NCBI RefSeq assembly: GCF_030269925.1
Contig: NC_085112.1
Span: 12,711,501 to 12,775,500 of the forward strand
Source of the DNA: Bombyx mori
Lineage: Eukaryota; Arthropoda; Insecta; Lepidoptera; Bombycidae
DNA length: 64,000 nucleotides
Reading direction: 5' to 3'
Each line of letters opens with the position of its first letter. Positions within the stretch are counted from its first letter, which is position 1. The notes below the pieces were generated by a model, which did no database searches, was not told where the DNA came from, and saw only the letters and a program-made list of their open reading frames with translations. A program made the position numbers and the translations under genes. Shown in pieces: positions 1-11,049 of this stretch.

Positions 1-634
1 ATTGAGGTAACACGTTTTCATCATGTTGTTTTTCTATTCTTTGGTATTATTATATTTAGATTTCTCAGTCTTGAAGATCGAAGCAAAAAATGTGTTTCTA
101 TGCGATTGTATAATATAAGTGAAGCTTTGCATAGTAGCGTGATTCGTAAATATAATGACTATTAATAAATTAAAAGGCTTTACAGCGTGATATTTAAGGT
201 TAGTGTAGTATTATCTGTATGTTTTCAAGTGTATCAAATCCTACTAATATTATAAACGTGATAGTTCGAATGTATGGATGTATATTTGTTACTCTTTCAC
301 GCAAAATCTACTGGATGGATTCTGATTCAACTTTTCATTAATATAGCTTACGCATCAGAATAACACATAAGCTTTAATTTATAAAGATATAATGCGAATT
401 ATCAAAAAATAACGATAAATAGGTAAAAAATCAAGTAGGTAAAAAATCTGCCATCTTATTTTCTTAAACAATACTAAATTACAGTGCCTGAAGCGAGGGC
501 GGGTAGTATTACGCAAGTATTTTATATATAAACAACCTTTGTTTAAGTCGATATCACTGGAAATAAAAAAAGTTTGCGGTACGCTCCGTTTTGTACAAAA
601 AAGTAATTATTGAGCTAGTCTTTTTTTGTCTTTT
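1..634. other. No recognised gene
   Basis: AT-rich sequence with no convincing coding frame, RNA gene or identified repeat. Confidence 0.5.
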
Positions 635-975
635 GGAACGAAGTTCCTTATGGGACGATGCGGAGGGGTACCCTAACCGGGAAAAAACGTCCGTAACGTA
701 AGATTTTTATTAGTAATTCACACAGTGTACGACTTCACTTTGTAATAACGAACAAAAAATAACATATTTTTTTATCATTCATTGACCACGATCTCAGAGC
801 GTTCGTTTACGCAATACACTAACTCGTATGCAAACAACCGTAAATGAAGTGTACCACAATAAGTTCGCACGTTACCGAATGACCGTGGGTTGTTGCGAAA
901 CCTCCAGTTTCATTTTCTTTATACCTCGAATAGAATTTAAAATTAATATTTTTATAATAAGGAACTTCGTTCCTA
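635..975 (+). mobile_element. MITE family A, copy 1
   Basis: About 340 bp bounded by inverted ends: GGAACGAAGTTCCTTA at 636 and AAGGAACTTCGTTCC ending at 974. No coding capacity. A second copy lies at 57,924. Apparent short ORFs here are chance frames within the MITE. Confidence 0.65.
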
Positions 976-1044
976 TCCGGTGCCCACCACACATCCTTTT
1001 TTTCTCTTCTTTTTTTTTTTGCTTAGATGTATGCGGTGTGCGGA

Positions 1045-1206
1045 CGAAAGCCTAGAGGCAGAAGTCCAATGCGCTGGTCGGACCAGATACGCTCCACTCT
1101 CAATATTTCAGTCCACGTTGCTATACACACAGCCGAGGACAGACAGGAATGGGGCGGGATAATCCAGGAGGAAGTTATTACAGGAGGCCACGACCCTCAG
1201 CATTGA
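1045..1206 (+). mobile_element. LINE C-terminal fragment (same family as 17,057-17,716)
   Basis: PMRWSDQIRSTL-like phrase followed by CCACGACCCTCAGCATTGA parallels 17,575-17,716 (PIRWSDQIRTALD ... HDPQQ-stop). Heavily truncated 3' end of an RTE/craniofacial-development-protein-2-like endonuclease-RT. Confidence 0.55.
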
Positions 1207-1210
1207 AGAT

Positions 1211-1381
1211 TACCGAGACATCTACACTCGCCTTGAGATATGAGTTCTGAGGTCTCAATATATATTAATTACAACAGCTGCCCCACCTTTCAAACTGAAA
1301 CGCATTACTGCTTCAGGATAAAAATAGGTAGGCTGGTGGTACCTACCCGCATGGACTCCCAAGAGGTTCTACCACCAGTAT
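1211..1381 (-). mobile_element. Bm1 fragment, reverse
   Basis: Degraded Bm1 body (GCCTTGAGATATGAGTTCTG ... GAGGTTCTACCACCAGTA), lacking both head and tail. It follows the LINE tail directly. Confidence 0.7.
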
Positions 1382-1649
1382 GAATTTAGGCTTGAAGAAT
1401 CCTGATTGAAATCAAAGTTAACAGATTTAGTTCAACAAAACATTTAAACGTATTTGTGACACTACTCGTAGTTTTCATGAAAAGAATCACATACGCGTCA
1501 TTCCTTCGGGATGTACATGTGAAATGCGTGAGTGACATTTTACCGGACTACTCCTTTGAGGGTTACGTTTTTTTGTTATCTAATGTAACCATTATTTTTA
1601 AGAGACGGCTTATAATTTGATCGAAAATAATTTTACCCCAATAATTTTT

Positions 1650-2010
1650 TTTTTTAAACTACGTAAGGCGATAGTCTTGAGAGGCTATTTCAGCGTAACC
1701 TTAACTAGTAGGTGAGCTCGCGGGGCTCAAGCCTGACGACGTTGCTAACACTGACCCTAGCAAGAGTAGTGCTTCGCAGAATCGACCACCGCATCGGAAA
1801 CGCGAACCACTGAGAAGATCCGGCGAGAAACTCAGTGGGCTGTGTCTATGGGTTAATTCGCTCGTCGAGCCCTTCGTCGACGGGATCGACGAGGACGGTC
1901 AACGGTACTTGTGGTGCCTAAAAGCACCGTTAATGGATCGGGAGGATCCGTAATGTCGTGCTTTGGGTGACGTCGACTGTTTACCATACGGTCTACAGGA
2001 TCGGGTATGT
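1650..2010 (-). mobile_element. Jockey-clade LINE 3' end, reverse
   Basis: The reverse complement matches the 45,571-46,094 element: GATCTTCTCAGTGGTTCGCG, CTCTTGCTAGGG, GAGCCCCGCGAGCTCACC, and the coding tail around 1,940-2,010. T-run at 1,648-1,656 represents the poly(A) tail. Confidence 0.65.
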
Positions 2011-2312
2011 CGGTCAACCGATACCGACAGGTCAATCGATGCAATACAATGAAAATTTCATACATCTGGACAGTTATACATAATGTAATAATAACGTTAT
2101 TTATGTGCTTAGCCTACGCAAGCCACTTCACATTAGTTAGTCAGTTTGTGACGTAAATAAAAATCTGTTGATAACATTACAGCGTCTAACAGAATGCTGT
2201 AAATTAAATTACTGGCCCCGAACTTTGTTGTTACGGCGTGTGTAATTAGAGTTGTTGAGAATAATCGATGTTGGGTATCCCGTAGTTTCCTGATTGAATT
2301 TTACGATATATT

Positions 2313-2648
2313 ATATATGTCGGAGAGGCCACAATTATTAACACTATCGTCAGAGTCAAACATCGTAGGGACGAATAGGGTGATCGAGCTAAGAGTAATA
2401 TTGAGTACACCAATTACGTTTGTTGTCTTTAGAATTTAGAAATCTTCTCTTGACGTTAGCAAACAAAAACGAATGACAGTTCTTAGGACGGAGGCACCGC
2501 TCTTCAAGAAGTCTGGTTGATAAGTATGATGGCGTCTACGCACCTCCATCGGCTAGGCTCTGTCGTACCACAATGTGCCTGCCATTTCTCGAGAATCGTG
2601 CTGCGTTTTGTTTAGCTACTAAGCTAATGACCGTCTCCGACATATACG
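2313..2648 (+). mobile_element. MITE family B, copy 1
   Basis: Ends TATATGTCGGAGAGG and CCGTCTCCGACATATA are inverted repeats of each other. It matches the reverse complement of 22,664-22,998 over nearly its full length (GAATAGGGTGATCGAG, TCTTCTCTTGACGTTAGCA, GCCTCCATCGGCTA shared). No ORF; TA-type flank likely. Confidence 0.7.
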
Positions 2649-2759
2649 TAATATCGTGTACCTACTAAATTTGTCATTATTGTCACAAGTATTAATTATT
2701 TTTGTTGTGGTATGTATGTAAGGACTGCAGTAGAGACCTCGTACTAGAGGTCGTAACGT

Positions 2760-2910
2760 GGACGAATTGGACTAATGGCCTAGTCAAAATAGCTGGTAAG
2801 GACTGAATTCGAAAGGCAAGAGACCGAAAAGAATGGAGAGCATATGAAGAGACCTACACTCAGAATTGGATAGGTACCTACGGCTTGAAGAAGATGGATG
2901 TGAGTCGTTG
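2760..2910 (+). mobile_element. RTE-like LINE C-terminal relic
   Basis: Frame reads TNGLVKIAGKD, one stop, then IRKARDRKEWRAYEETYTQN. This is the WTDDLVKxAG...RDRxxWxxxEEAYTQ signature of RTE-like tails. Confidence 0.5.
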
Positions 2911-3275
2911 GGGCAAAAATAGTGCAACTTCAAGATTCAGGGTAGTGACATCCACATTGCGATATTTATGGATCCCAGTAATCCCTCAACATCAGATGAG
3001 GTTTAACGATTTTCCATTATTTATTGCCACTGTAGACAGACTATGTTAGAGATAGTCATGTCTCTCAGAAATGAGGAGCACGACTGGAGAAAGGAAGTGG
3101 AACAAGTGTGGAGACGCAGCTAAGCCGATTCCCACTGCACCAAGTATTTGTCCAGTCTAGTCTTTCATAGAATAGTCTACCATTTTGGCTTCCAGAACGT
3201 TCCTATACCGTGCGTTATAATTGTTTTGCCGTATCTTACCAAGCACCCAAAGCTAATACACATTTAAAGAAACTA

Positions 3276-3383
3276 TGCAGCGGCTTCGCTCTGCCCCTGT
3301 TATTGCTGACGTCAATAGGCAACGGTAACCACTCACCATCAGGTGGGCCGTATACTCGTTTGCCTACAAGGGCAATAAAAATA
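3276..3383 (+). mobile_element. Jockey/CR1-group LINE 3' UTR fragment
   Basis: GCAGCGGCTTCGCTCTGCCC ... CACTCACCATCAGGTGGGCC ... CTACAAGGGCAATAAAAA: only the last ~105 bp of the family survive. Confidence 0.75.
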
Positions 3384-3389
3384 GACTAA

Positions 3390-4110
3390 ACGAAAAAGCA
3401 GTCCAAATACAAATAGCTTTTGACATATTATTATTATGACAAGTTACAGCGAACACAATATATCGCGTGACAAATGGCAGTTAGGATTAGCGTGAATTGG
3501 TTTCTAATCACAATCCAGTAATTATACTCGTAGAATATTGGACACTTTTTTTACCGACTTCAAAAAAGGAGGAGGTTCTCAATTCGACTGTATGTTTTAT
3601 GTTTGTTACTGTATACTGTAATGTATAACTGTTGACTGGGTGAATTGATTTTGATGATTCTTTTTTTATTAGAAAGCTGACGATTCCCGTGTGGTCCCAT
3701 TACAATTTAGTCCAATTCTGATAATGGTATCTGTGAGAAAACCATATGTCTTAATTTTCCATTAAGTACGTGCGCGACAAATAGATGAATATCTCAATAT
3801 CACGCCAACCGATTTCAATAATTATTGCTTTTAATTTTGGAATATCTTTTTTTTTTCTATTTGAAGTCGGTTTTTGTTAAAGCGTGTCTATTTCGAATTA
3901 TTTTTTGTTGACATCCAAGCCACGGGATCTGAAGTCAATATCGCTTATCGATATAGAACCTGAGCGTTCTGGTCTCGTCCGTGTCTCGTCAGTACGCGGA
4001 ATTTCCTATATTTATTTAACATACCGTATTGCGATTGTGAAGATTTAAGAATGAATTTACTATGGAGAAAAATAGACAAAGCATTGTTTCTTCACATACC
4101 TATCCGAATT
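3390..4110. other. No recognised gene
   Basis: AT-rich non-coding sequence. A stretch from 3,552 (CCGACTTCAAAAAAGGAGGA) to 3,875 (TTGAAGTCGG) has inverted ends, so it may be a decayed ~325-bp MITE. Confidence 0.35.
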
Positions 4111-4112
4111 AA

Positions 4113-4352
4113 CTGGTAGTAGGACCTCTTGTGAGTCCGCACGGATAGGCACCACCACACTGCCTATTTCTACCGTGCAGAAGTAATGCGTTTCGGTTTG
4201 CCGAGTGGGGCAGCCGTTGTAACTATACTGAGACTTTAGAACTCATATTTCAATGTGGCTGACGGAATTTACGTTGTGATGTGTATGGACTCCGGTAACT
4301 ACTTAACACCAGGTGGGCCGTGAGCTCGTCCACCCTTCTAAGCAATAAATAA
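4113..4352 (+). mobile_element. Bm1 SINE, headless
   Basis: Body from CTGGTAGTAGGACCTCTTGT to CTTCTAAGCAATAAATAAAT, with several substitutions. The tRNA-like head is missing (5' truncation). Confidence 0.8.
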
Positions 4353-4496
4353 ATAAATAATTTTTTTTGTTAAAGATTGTTATCATAACAATATAAATAA
4401 ATGCCAGCATTTCAAGACGTTTATCGTTTCTCATAGTCTCTAGTCATTTGCGAGTTAAAGTATAAATTGTATCCTGTTTTCTTTTACGATAGGTAA

Positions 4497-4625
4497 GGTA
4501 GGTATCTGCCTAGAAGCAAAGTACTGGTAGGCGAACTCATGAGCGTCAGCCCGCGACCCATTACGAAGATCCGGCAAGGAACTCGGTGAATTAAAGCGTA
4601 TCCTTCCTCATTTAGTCCGTACACG
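4497..4625 (-). mobile_element. Jockey-type 3' UTR scrap, reverse
   Basis: GAAGATCCGGCAAGGAACTC and nearby bases match the reverse complement of the recurring CTCGCCGGATCTTC segment. Short and decayed. Confidence 0.4.
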
Positions 4626-4639
4626 GACAACTTATAAGA

Positions 4640-5255
4640 CGAATTATTATAAAAATATATTATATAAACAACGTTATCTGCAATAGACGATGAAAAACTA
4701 TTCCTTGGATAATGGAGTTGTCATAAAGATTCGCTCTCAAAGAGTTGTTTTTTCACGTCCTTTGAGATAAAAGTAAACGTTATTATAATAAAATATTTTC
4801 TTTGTCGACTTACAAAGAAAATATTTTAAAGATAATATAATGTTCTTCACTACGATAGCACATGCGATTTTTTGACGTTCCTGGCATATTTCTTTTGAGC
4901 TTTAATAATATTATGAAAGTATTTTGTTACATATTCACTTTAGAGAATTGTATACTTAAAATCCTAAAATTATTTTCGAATGATTATTTTAACTGGCCTA
5001 ACGGCCACCTTCATGTGTCGAATAAAATAAGAGAAATAAATTAGATTTGCCCGACAAGATCAATAAATTATCTGTACGTGAGGGTTGTACAGTTTACTGT
5101 TAGACTTATTGTCTTTCTGTTACTTTCCGTTGGTACGACTAATATCATTTAATTATTTTTTTTAAATTTTACTTTCATACCCTAGTCCTGAACCGCGTCA
5201 TTTCAGTCAAAACTCTAACATAATGTAATTATAGGCCTGATTGTAGACCTTTTTT
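4640..5255. other. No recognised gene
   Basis: AT-rich. ATAAAATATTTTCTTTGTCG at 4,789 is nearly mirrored by CGACTTACAAAGAAAATATT ending about 4,826, a small perfect hairpin. Nothing else identified. Confidence 0.4.
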
Positions 5256-5280
5256 TATTGCATAGACGAGCTCTCTGCTC

Positions 5281-5399
5281 ACCTTACTTACCTATATCTC
5301 AAAGTGGGTGGCGCATTTACGTTGTAGTTGTCTATGGGCTCTAGTAACCACTTAAAACCAGGTGGGCTGTGAGCTCGTCCACCAATCTAAGCAATAAAA
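5281..5399 (+). mobile_element. Bm1 3' fragment, forward (half of inverted pair)
   Basis: Body end and tail: AAAGTGGGTGGCGCATTTAC ... CACCAATCTAAGCAATAAAA. It is directly followed by a reverse Bm1, so the two tails face each other. Confidence 0.8.
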
Positions 5400-5403
5400 A
5401 AAA

Positions 5404-5612
5404 ACCTGATGTTAAGTAGTCACCGGAGCCCATAGACATCTACAACATAAATACCGCCACTAACCTTGAGATATGAGTTTTAAGGTCTCAGTATAGTTAC
5501 AACGGCTGCCTCACCCTTCAAACCGAAACGCACTAACTGCTTCACGGCCGAAATAGGCAGGGTAGTGGTGCCTACACGTGCGGACTCAAAATACGTCCTA
5601 CCACCAGTAAAC
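5404..5612 (-). mobile_element. Bm1 3' fragment, reverse (half of inverted pair)
   Basis: TGATGTTAAGTAGTCACCGG ... CGTCCTACCACCAGTAAAC: tail-side start, no head. Together with 5,281-5,399 it can fold into a ~120-bp stem. Confidence 0.8.
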
Positions 5613-5614
5613 TG

Positions 5615-6390
5615 ACTGTTACCAATCAACAATAAAACAATTGAACTGTATAAGGATTCGCTCTCCAAATAATTATTTTTAAATCCATTGTTCGTTCACA
5701 AAACAAACGTGTTCTTTTAATTACAATCTCAATTGAAGCCTCAGAATTTCCGAACGGGAGAGAAAAAAAAAAATTAAGCGTTGTAGAACGTCACTTCTTT
5801 TGATGTTCAACTACAATCGTCGATCAAACAAATATATTCTGAGAGACATCGCACTCACAAATTCTAGTGAATTTCAAATAGAACCTTACGATTTCTAACG
5901 TAAGATCGTGATTTGTTTCATTGCTATTGTATTTGTGCTGTTTTTGTTTTTACCATTAATTATTTGTTACGATTCAATAAATCGTGTAAATTTTCTATTA
6001 AGCTTGTATTATTCAATGAATTACAACGTTTTTTTTTTTAAAGTTCAATTGCTTTAGTACATATAATCTTTTGTTATACGATTTGAAACCAAAACAGTGT
6101 AGTATGTTTTAAGATACTCTAAAGGTTTATTAATTAAAACACACGCTTAAAACAAAGAGTACAAAAGGAAGTATTAACAAAAACAGTGACTTCCAGATAA
6201 TTCTTTAAGATAGAAGGAAGAAGTAGCTACATCTCTATGCTCTTTAAATTAAAAATAAAAATACTAATTACCATATATTTGGTAATCAACCCTTTTTGGG
6301 AATCATAGATCCGGTATTGGAAAATCAGTATTAAAACCAGAATGGGTGGGTAGTGAAGTATAGCTACACAAAGCCATGGCTATTTTAATA
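5615..6390. other. No recognised gene
   Basis: AT-rich sequence with several A/T homopolymers. No coding frame or repeat recognised. Confidence 0.5.
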
Positions 6391-6391
6391 T

Positions 6392-6522
6392 TAAGAGCGT
6401 CTTGTGAGTCCACACAAATAGATACTACCACTCTGCCCATTTCTGCCACGAAGCACTACTTCAGCTGATATCCTTGAGAGGCTATGTCAACGTAACCGGT
6501 AGGTGAGCTCACGGGGCTCGAA
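6392..6522. mobile_element. Bm1 scrap joined to Jockey 3' UTR scrap
   Basis: 6,395-6,460 is a + Bm1 fragment (CGTCTTGTGAGTCCACACAA ... CTGCCACGAAGCA). 6,458-6,522 is a reverse Jockey 3' UTR piece (CTTGAGAGGCTATGTCAACG ... GAGCTCACGGGGCTCGA). The junction is abrupt. Confidence 0.55.
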
Positions 6523-6529
6523 TGGGTCA

Positions 6530-7260
6530 CAGTCTACGTGGTGCTTAGTTGTCGCTGGAGTCCATAGACAGCTTGAATGGCCCCCACCCACGTACGTACT
6601 AAATATTCAACGTTAACAATGGGAAAATAATGTCGTGTAATAAAATTGACATGTAATTTTGCGTAATTATCGGTGGTAGAGCCATATTGTTACACAGCAC
6701 CTTGCCTGTTTATTCATATTAAGCTGTTACTGTTCATCTGCCACCACCGACCTTGAGGAATTGTTCTACAACGACTGTTTGAGATATAGCAGCATAATCA
6801 GAAATAGATAAGCAACTCAGGCATTCAACAAAAATGTTTACGGGCGTCGGCCTGTAGATGGCAGTAACATATTACCTATATCTTATTTTTAATGAAGGAT
6901 TTTTTGTAAATCTTCAGAAACCACACATTGGTAAAATTTAATCAATTTGTCTACTCGTATAACAAATAAAGACTTGTATGATTTACTTAATTTTTTATTT
7001 TCTGTGTTTAGTTATACCATAATTAAATGCCTTAACTTTAACAACGTATAAGTTTAGGGACAGCCGCTACAAGATGTCGCTAGTTTCCATACAGAAAATA
7101 TATTTGTCTTAAAGTATCACAGTTTCAAGGCCCTGTTTTTTTGCGTCTAAATGCAACATTAAACATTTTCAAACGCTACGGAGTAAGTACACCTGTATTT
7201 TACAAGCGTACCCTAACAAGCAGAGTTTCGAAGAACACAACATACTTCTCGCCGGTTCGT
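6530..7260. other. No recognised gene
   Basis: Mixed-composition non-coding sequence. No confident repeat match within the window. Confidence 0.4.
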
Positions 7261-7271
7261 TACAAAGTTAC

Positions 7272-7366
7272 TATAAAACTCATTTGAATTGATAAGACGC
7301 AGAGCCTCGTATCGACGTTCGTTGCGAGATGTGAGTTCGGTAAACTGGATATGATGTATTCGCTTA
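7272..7366 (+). promoter_or_regulatory. Candidate promoter and short first coding exon
   Basis: TATAAA at 7,272-7,277 is followed by GC-richer sequence and, at 7,350, ATGATGTATTCGCTTATAG then GTAAAG, a good splice donor at 7,369. A tiny first exon carrying the start codon and the beginning of a signal peptide is common in insect secreted-protein genes such as cuticle proteins. No second exon was found within the window, so this is a hypothesis. Confidence 0.3.
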
Positions 7367-7517
7367 TAGGTAAAGTTCTCTTTTAGTATTATTTTTCTTA
7401 AGCGGTTGAACTAATCTAATGGCGAAATCATAATTGTATTATAAACAAGAGCTAAACCAATTTCCAAATTATAATTATAATTTTAAATTTAGCAAAATTA
7501 TAATTTGCGTAGTTATT

Positions 7518-7762
7518 GGTGGTAGGACCTCTTGTGAGTCCATGCGGGTAGGTAGGTACCACAACCCTGAATATTTCTGTCGTGAAGCAGTAATGCGTTT
7601 CGGTTTGAAGGGTGGGGCAGCCGTTGTAACTATACTTGAGACCTTAGAACTTATATCTCAAGGTGGGTGGCGGGATTTACGTTGTAGATGTCTATAGACT
7701 CCGGTAGCTACTTAACACCAGGTGAGCTGTGAGCTCATCCACCCATCTAAGCAATAAAAAAA
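7518..7762 (+). mobile_element. Bm1 SINE, headless
   Basis: From GGTGGTAGGACCTCTTGTGA to CTAAGCAATAAAAAAAA. Well preserved body; head absent. Confidence 0.85.
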
Positions 7763-7789
7763 AATTAACATATTTATGTTAAGTAATTA

Positions 7790-7915
7790 AATAAAGTAAG
7801 TAATTATTTACTCTGCACTACCTTTGGTTGACTGGTAGAGAATGCCTTAGGCATTAAGTCCGCCAATGTAAATTTTACATGATGTGTAATAAGTAAATAA
7901 ATAAATAAATCAATC
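7790..7915 (+). mobile_element. LINE-type 3' tail with AATA-rich end
   Basis: CACTACCTTTGGTTGACTGG ... GAATGCCTTAGGCATTAAGT ... GTAATAAGTAAATAAATAAA. The same unit occurs reversed at 26,320-26,425. The (TAAA)n tail suggests a retroposon end; family not known to me. Confidence 0.5.
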
Positions 7916-7919
7916 AATC

Positions 7920-8765
7920 AATGAAAGGGCAATAAAAAAAAAAAAAAAAAAAAAAAACGCTAATGCTATGAATGCACCCGGGTAACGCGGTTATTGATAG
8001 TGCACTAAAGATTTGTGGAAATAAAATTAATGCGTCACACGAATTATGCTGACAAAGGCAGTTCGGTAATGTATCGCCTATCACAGCATATTAGAATAAA
8101 GAAGTAAATGAGTTTGATAAATATTCAAAATTTTCAAAATCATATATTCGGAATTTTCACTCTTTTCCATATTATAATCTTCCACTGCGAAGGTTTTAAA
8201 GAAGTCGTCACGATCATCTTGTGTTAGTAGCGTCGCTTAGCTTTTACGAACACCCAATTTACTAAATTTTCAATTACAACTCCTCCAAGTACCCATCAAT
8301 ATGTTTTGATACATGACATAAAAATAATATTTAACCAATTTATACTGTAACAATATTGAGTTATGGTGGAATTTCCGATTTTAGATTCGTAAACGAAAAC
8401 ACAGTTTCAACTAAATTATCAAAGCTAATTAGTATTCAATAGGTCTTTGTTTGTTTAACTACGTACAACAAACGCGAGGGATTTCTGTTTGTTCGTTGCT
8501 CGTGATATCTATCCATAATGAGTAGTCAAAACTAAAATTCATAGTGCTTCAATGTTAATCGAAATTCGTAGCCATTTTACATACGCAATGTTTATTACCC
8601 AAGAGAATATGTGAACGTCTTACTTCAATAGACAGATAATTTATCGGCAAAAGGCAAAAGATGGTTGTATTTTTTAATACTCGTATTTATGAAAATGTTT
8701 TTTTTAAATTTAAGTATAGCGTTTCGATTGTTTCGCCACTCAGAAGAATCGGCCAAGAGCTCTGT
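7920..8765. other. No recognised gene
   Basis: Begins with a poly(A) run near 7,935; otherwise unremarkable AT-rich sequence. Confidence 0.5.
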
Positions 8766-8768
8766 ACC

Positions 8769-8893
8769 AATTTTTTTTTTTTTTTTTATTGCCCTTGTAG
8801 GCAGACGAGCATACGGCCCACCTGATGGTGAGTGGTTACCGTCGCCCATGGACTTCAGCAATGCCGGGGGCAGAGCCAAGCCGCTGCCTACCG
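8769..8893 (-). mobile_element. Jockey/CR1-group LINE 3' UTR fragment, reverse
   Basis: T-run then TTGCCCTTGTAGGCAGACGA ... GGGGGCAGAGCCAAGCCGCT GCCTACCGC. Only the last ~120 bp remain. Confidence 0.8.
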
Positions 8894-9055
8894 CAAATAT
8901 ATATATACAAACAAAAATGTTATTAAATTAGTTCATGTAATAAAGACACTTAGCACTGACCAAAGGTCTGTTCGTAATGTTGTTGTATGAGGCACAAATA
9001 CAAACGGACGCGCTTTGATCATTCAATTGTCGCTGACTGAAATTAAAAGTGTCTT

Positions 9056-9196
9056 AATAGAGTCCCACAAGGTGGACGGACGACTTATTGAGATTCGCTG
9101 GGATCCATTGGATGCAAGCAGCGCAGGACCGATTGTTGTTATGAGCCTTGGGGGAGACCTAGTCAGCAGTGGACGTCTGTGGGGTGGTTGATAGAT
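9056..9196 (+). mobile_element. RTE-like LINE 3' fragment
   Basis: TGGACGGACGACTTATTGAG, TGGATGCAAGCAGCGCAGGA and CAGTGGACGTCTGTGGGGTG reproduce the RTE C-terminal coding pattern (W-T-D-D-L ... W-M-Q-A-A-Q-D-R ... Q-Q-W-T-S-V-G) with frameshifts. Confidence 0.6.
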
Positions 9197-9589
9197 TAGA
9201 TAGATAATTCTTCTCAGTCGTAAACTCCTGGCGGAGTGGTCGTGGTTATGTATGTCTTATTGCTTGATTGTGGTTTTTGAGAGACTTCTCCGTCACTCTC
9301 TATTTGTGGCAGTATGCGTACATTCAGTAAGAGAACACTTACTAGATGACTTTAAGAGATTAAGATCTAAGAAATAGATAATAGACACTTTTAATTTCAT
9401 TTATAAATCTGCTAAATTTTTAAATTGAAAAGCTAAAATAGCGCCTAGAGATAACTACAACGAGCAGGCCGGACAACCAAATAAGTTCTGAATATAAGAG
9501 ATACAAAAGAAATTTAATAACGAAAAAAAAAGTCCTCTGCATAAATAAAAAGTAGATAAAGAATTAATTCTATTTATTGCTTAGACCCA

Positions 9590-9910
9590 CCCACGTAGTA
9601 CCACCCACGTCCCACCACCCACGACGCTACGTTCCGATTCATACTGAGCGCTTTTAGGTACCCCAAGCACTGGTCATCGTTCTCGCCGAGTTTATCGAAT
9701 GCGACCAAGAGTTAGATATGCAACCTAGCCCATAGACACAACCAAGTTTCTCGTCAAATCTTCTCAGTGAGTCTCGATTCCAATCGGTAGATTCGTGAGA
9801 TCACTGCTATTGCTAGGGTAGATGTTAGCAACTTTTGCGGGCTGAGCCCCGTGAGCTCAACTACCACTCCGACGGAGATGGAATAACCTCCAAGCTACCG
9901 GCGACTAAGT
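9590..9910 (+). mobile_element. Jockey-type LINE 3' UTR relic
   Basis: CCCCAAGCACTGGTCATCGT ... AGTTTCTCGTCAAATCTTCT ... GCTGAGCCCCGTGAGCTCAA parallels the 45,571 element's 3' part. Strongly diverged, hence an old insertion. Confidence 0.6.
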
Positions 9911-10267
9911 AACGGAGAAAACAAAATAAGAATAACTTTGCGAATTAAAAAAAACGCGTCTGAAATTTTCAGTCGCGGGCCACATACATTTTAACGTTTA
10001 TTTAACACTCTTGGAAGGGTTGTTTGAATGGCACACGATAATTAGGAGCAGGTGGCTTAGACAAATACACGTCAAAAGGATTAAATAAGGAGAATTTCTA
10101 TTTTTATGTGTGACTATGTGCTTTTTGTATTGTGTATTTCAATGGGACATTCCGATGAAATTGGCGAGCCATTTTTTTAAGATATACTTTATTTTAAAGT
10201 TACAAACGTAAGGTACGGGTTGATGTTGGTTTTTTATGTGTGTGTTTTTTATCGGTGAACGATCTCG

Positions 10268-10432
10268 GTTGGTGTTAAGTGGCTACCGGAGTCCATAGAA
10301 ACCACATTGTGAATACCGCCGCGAATACATTAAAACACGCGGTCAAAATCTCAATTCTATAGTATTACGTCTATCCAACCATTCAAAGTGAGATAGATGA
10401 TTCGCGGCAGAAGTTATTATACGCCATACCAC
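10268..10432 (-). mobile_element. Decayed Bm1, reverse
   Basis: GTGTTAAGTGGCTACCGGAG TCCATAGA ... CATACCACCAATAAG. The order of Bm1 landmarks is kept but identity is low. Confidence 0.5.
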
Positions 10433-10439
10433 CAATAAG

Positions 10440-11045
10440 ATTCGTTTTAATTCAATAAAATTCCATAAATAATATAACTCATTGAAAAAATCCTTAATTT
10501 GACAAATAAATTTCTAAGATAATAATAATATGTATTATTAAGAGCAAATTAAAATATTTTAGTTGGAATAAAAGAGATTTGCTCTTTCAATGTAGCAGTT
10601 GCATGGCAGATGCGGACAATTATGTCATAGTTAATGACAATACCTACTTCATTTTTTAGCATCAAATTGAAGTTATTAGTTCTTTGCTTCTGCACTTAAA
10701 GCGCTCCTCACTTCTACTAATTAAATTTTAAATTCTTTTTTTGATATCGGTCCTACTTGTCGTAGGTAATCGATTTTATTACCACCACAAATCGAGGCCA
10801 ATGTTACTCAATTCATTTATACATAATATTCGCTTAATATATTATACAATTTCTGACAAGACGCAGTCATCCATGACCACGAAAGCTCTTTTAAATAACT
10901 TCTTCGGCTCCTGAGATTCTCCGATAATATATACCCAATAATTTGTTTCATTGGATTTTTATTTATTTTTTTGTTTCGTTTTCCACGAATGTAATGTTTC
11001 CAAGAGTTTGCCCGGATGTTAATTACAAGATAAGGGATGTAAACT
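10440..11045. other. No recognised gene
   Basis: AT-rich non-coding sequence; no repeat family recognised. Confidence 0.45.
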
Positions 11046-11049
11046 TCTT

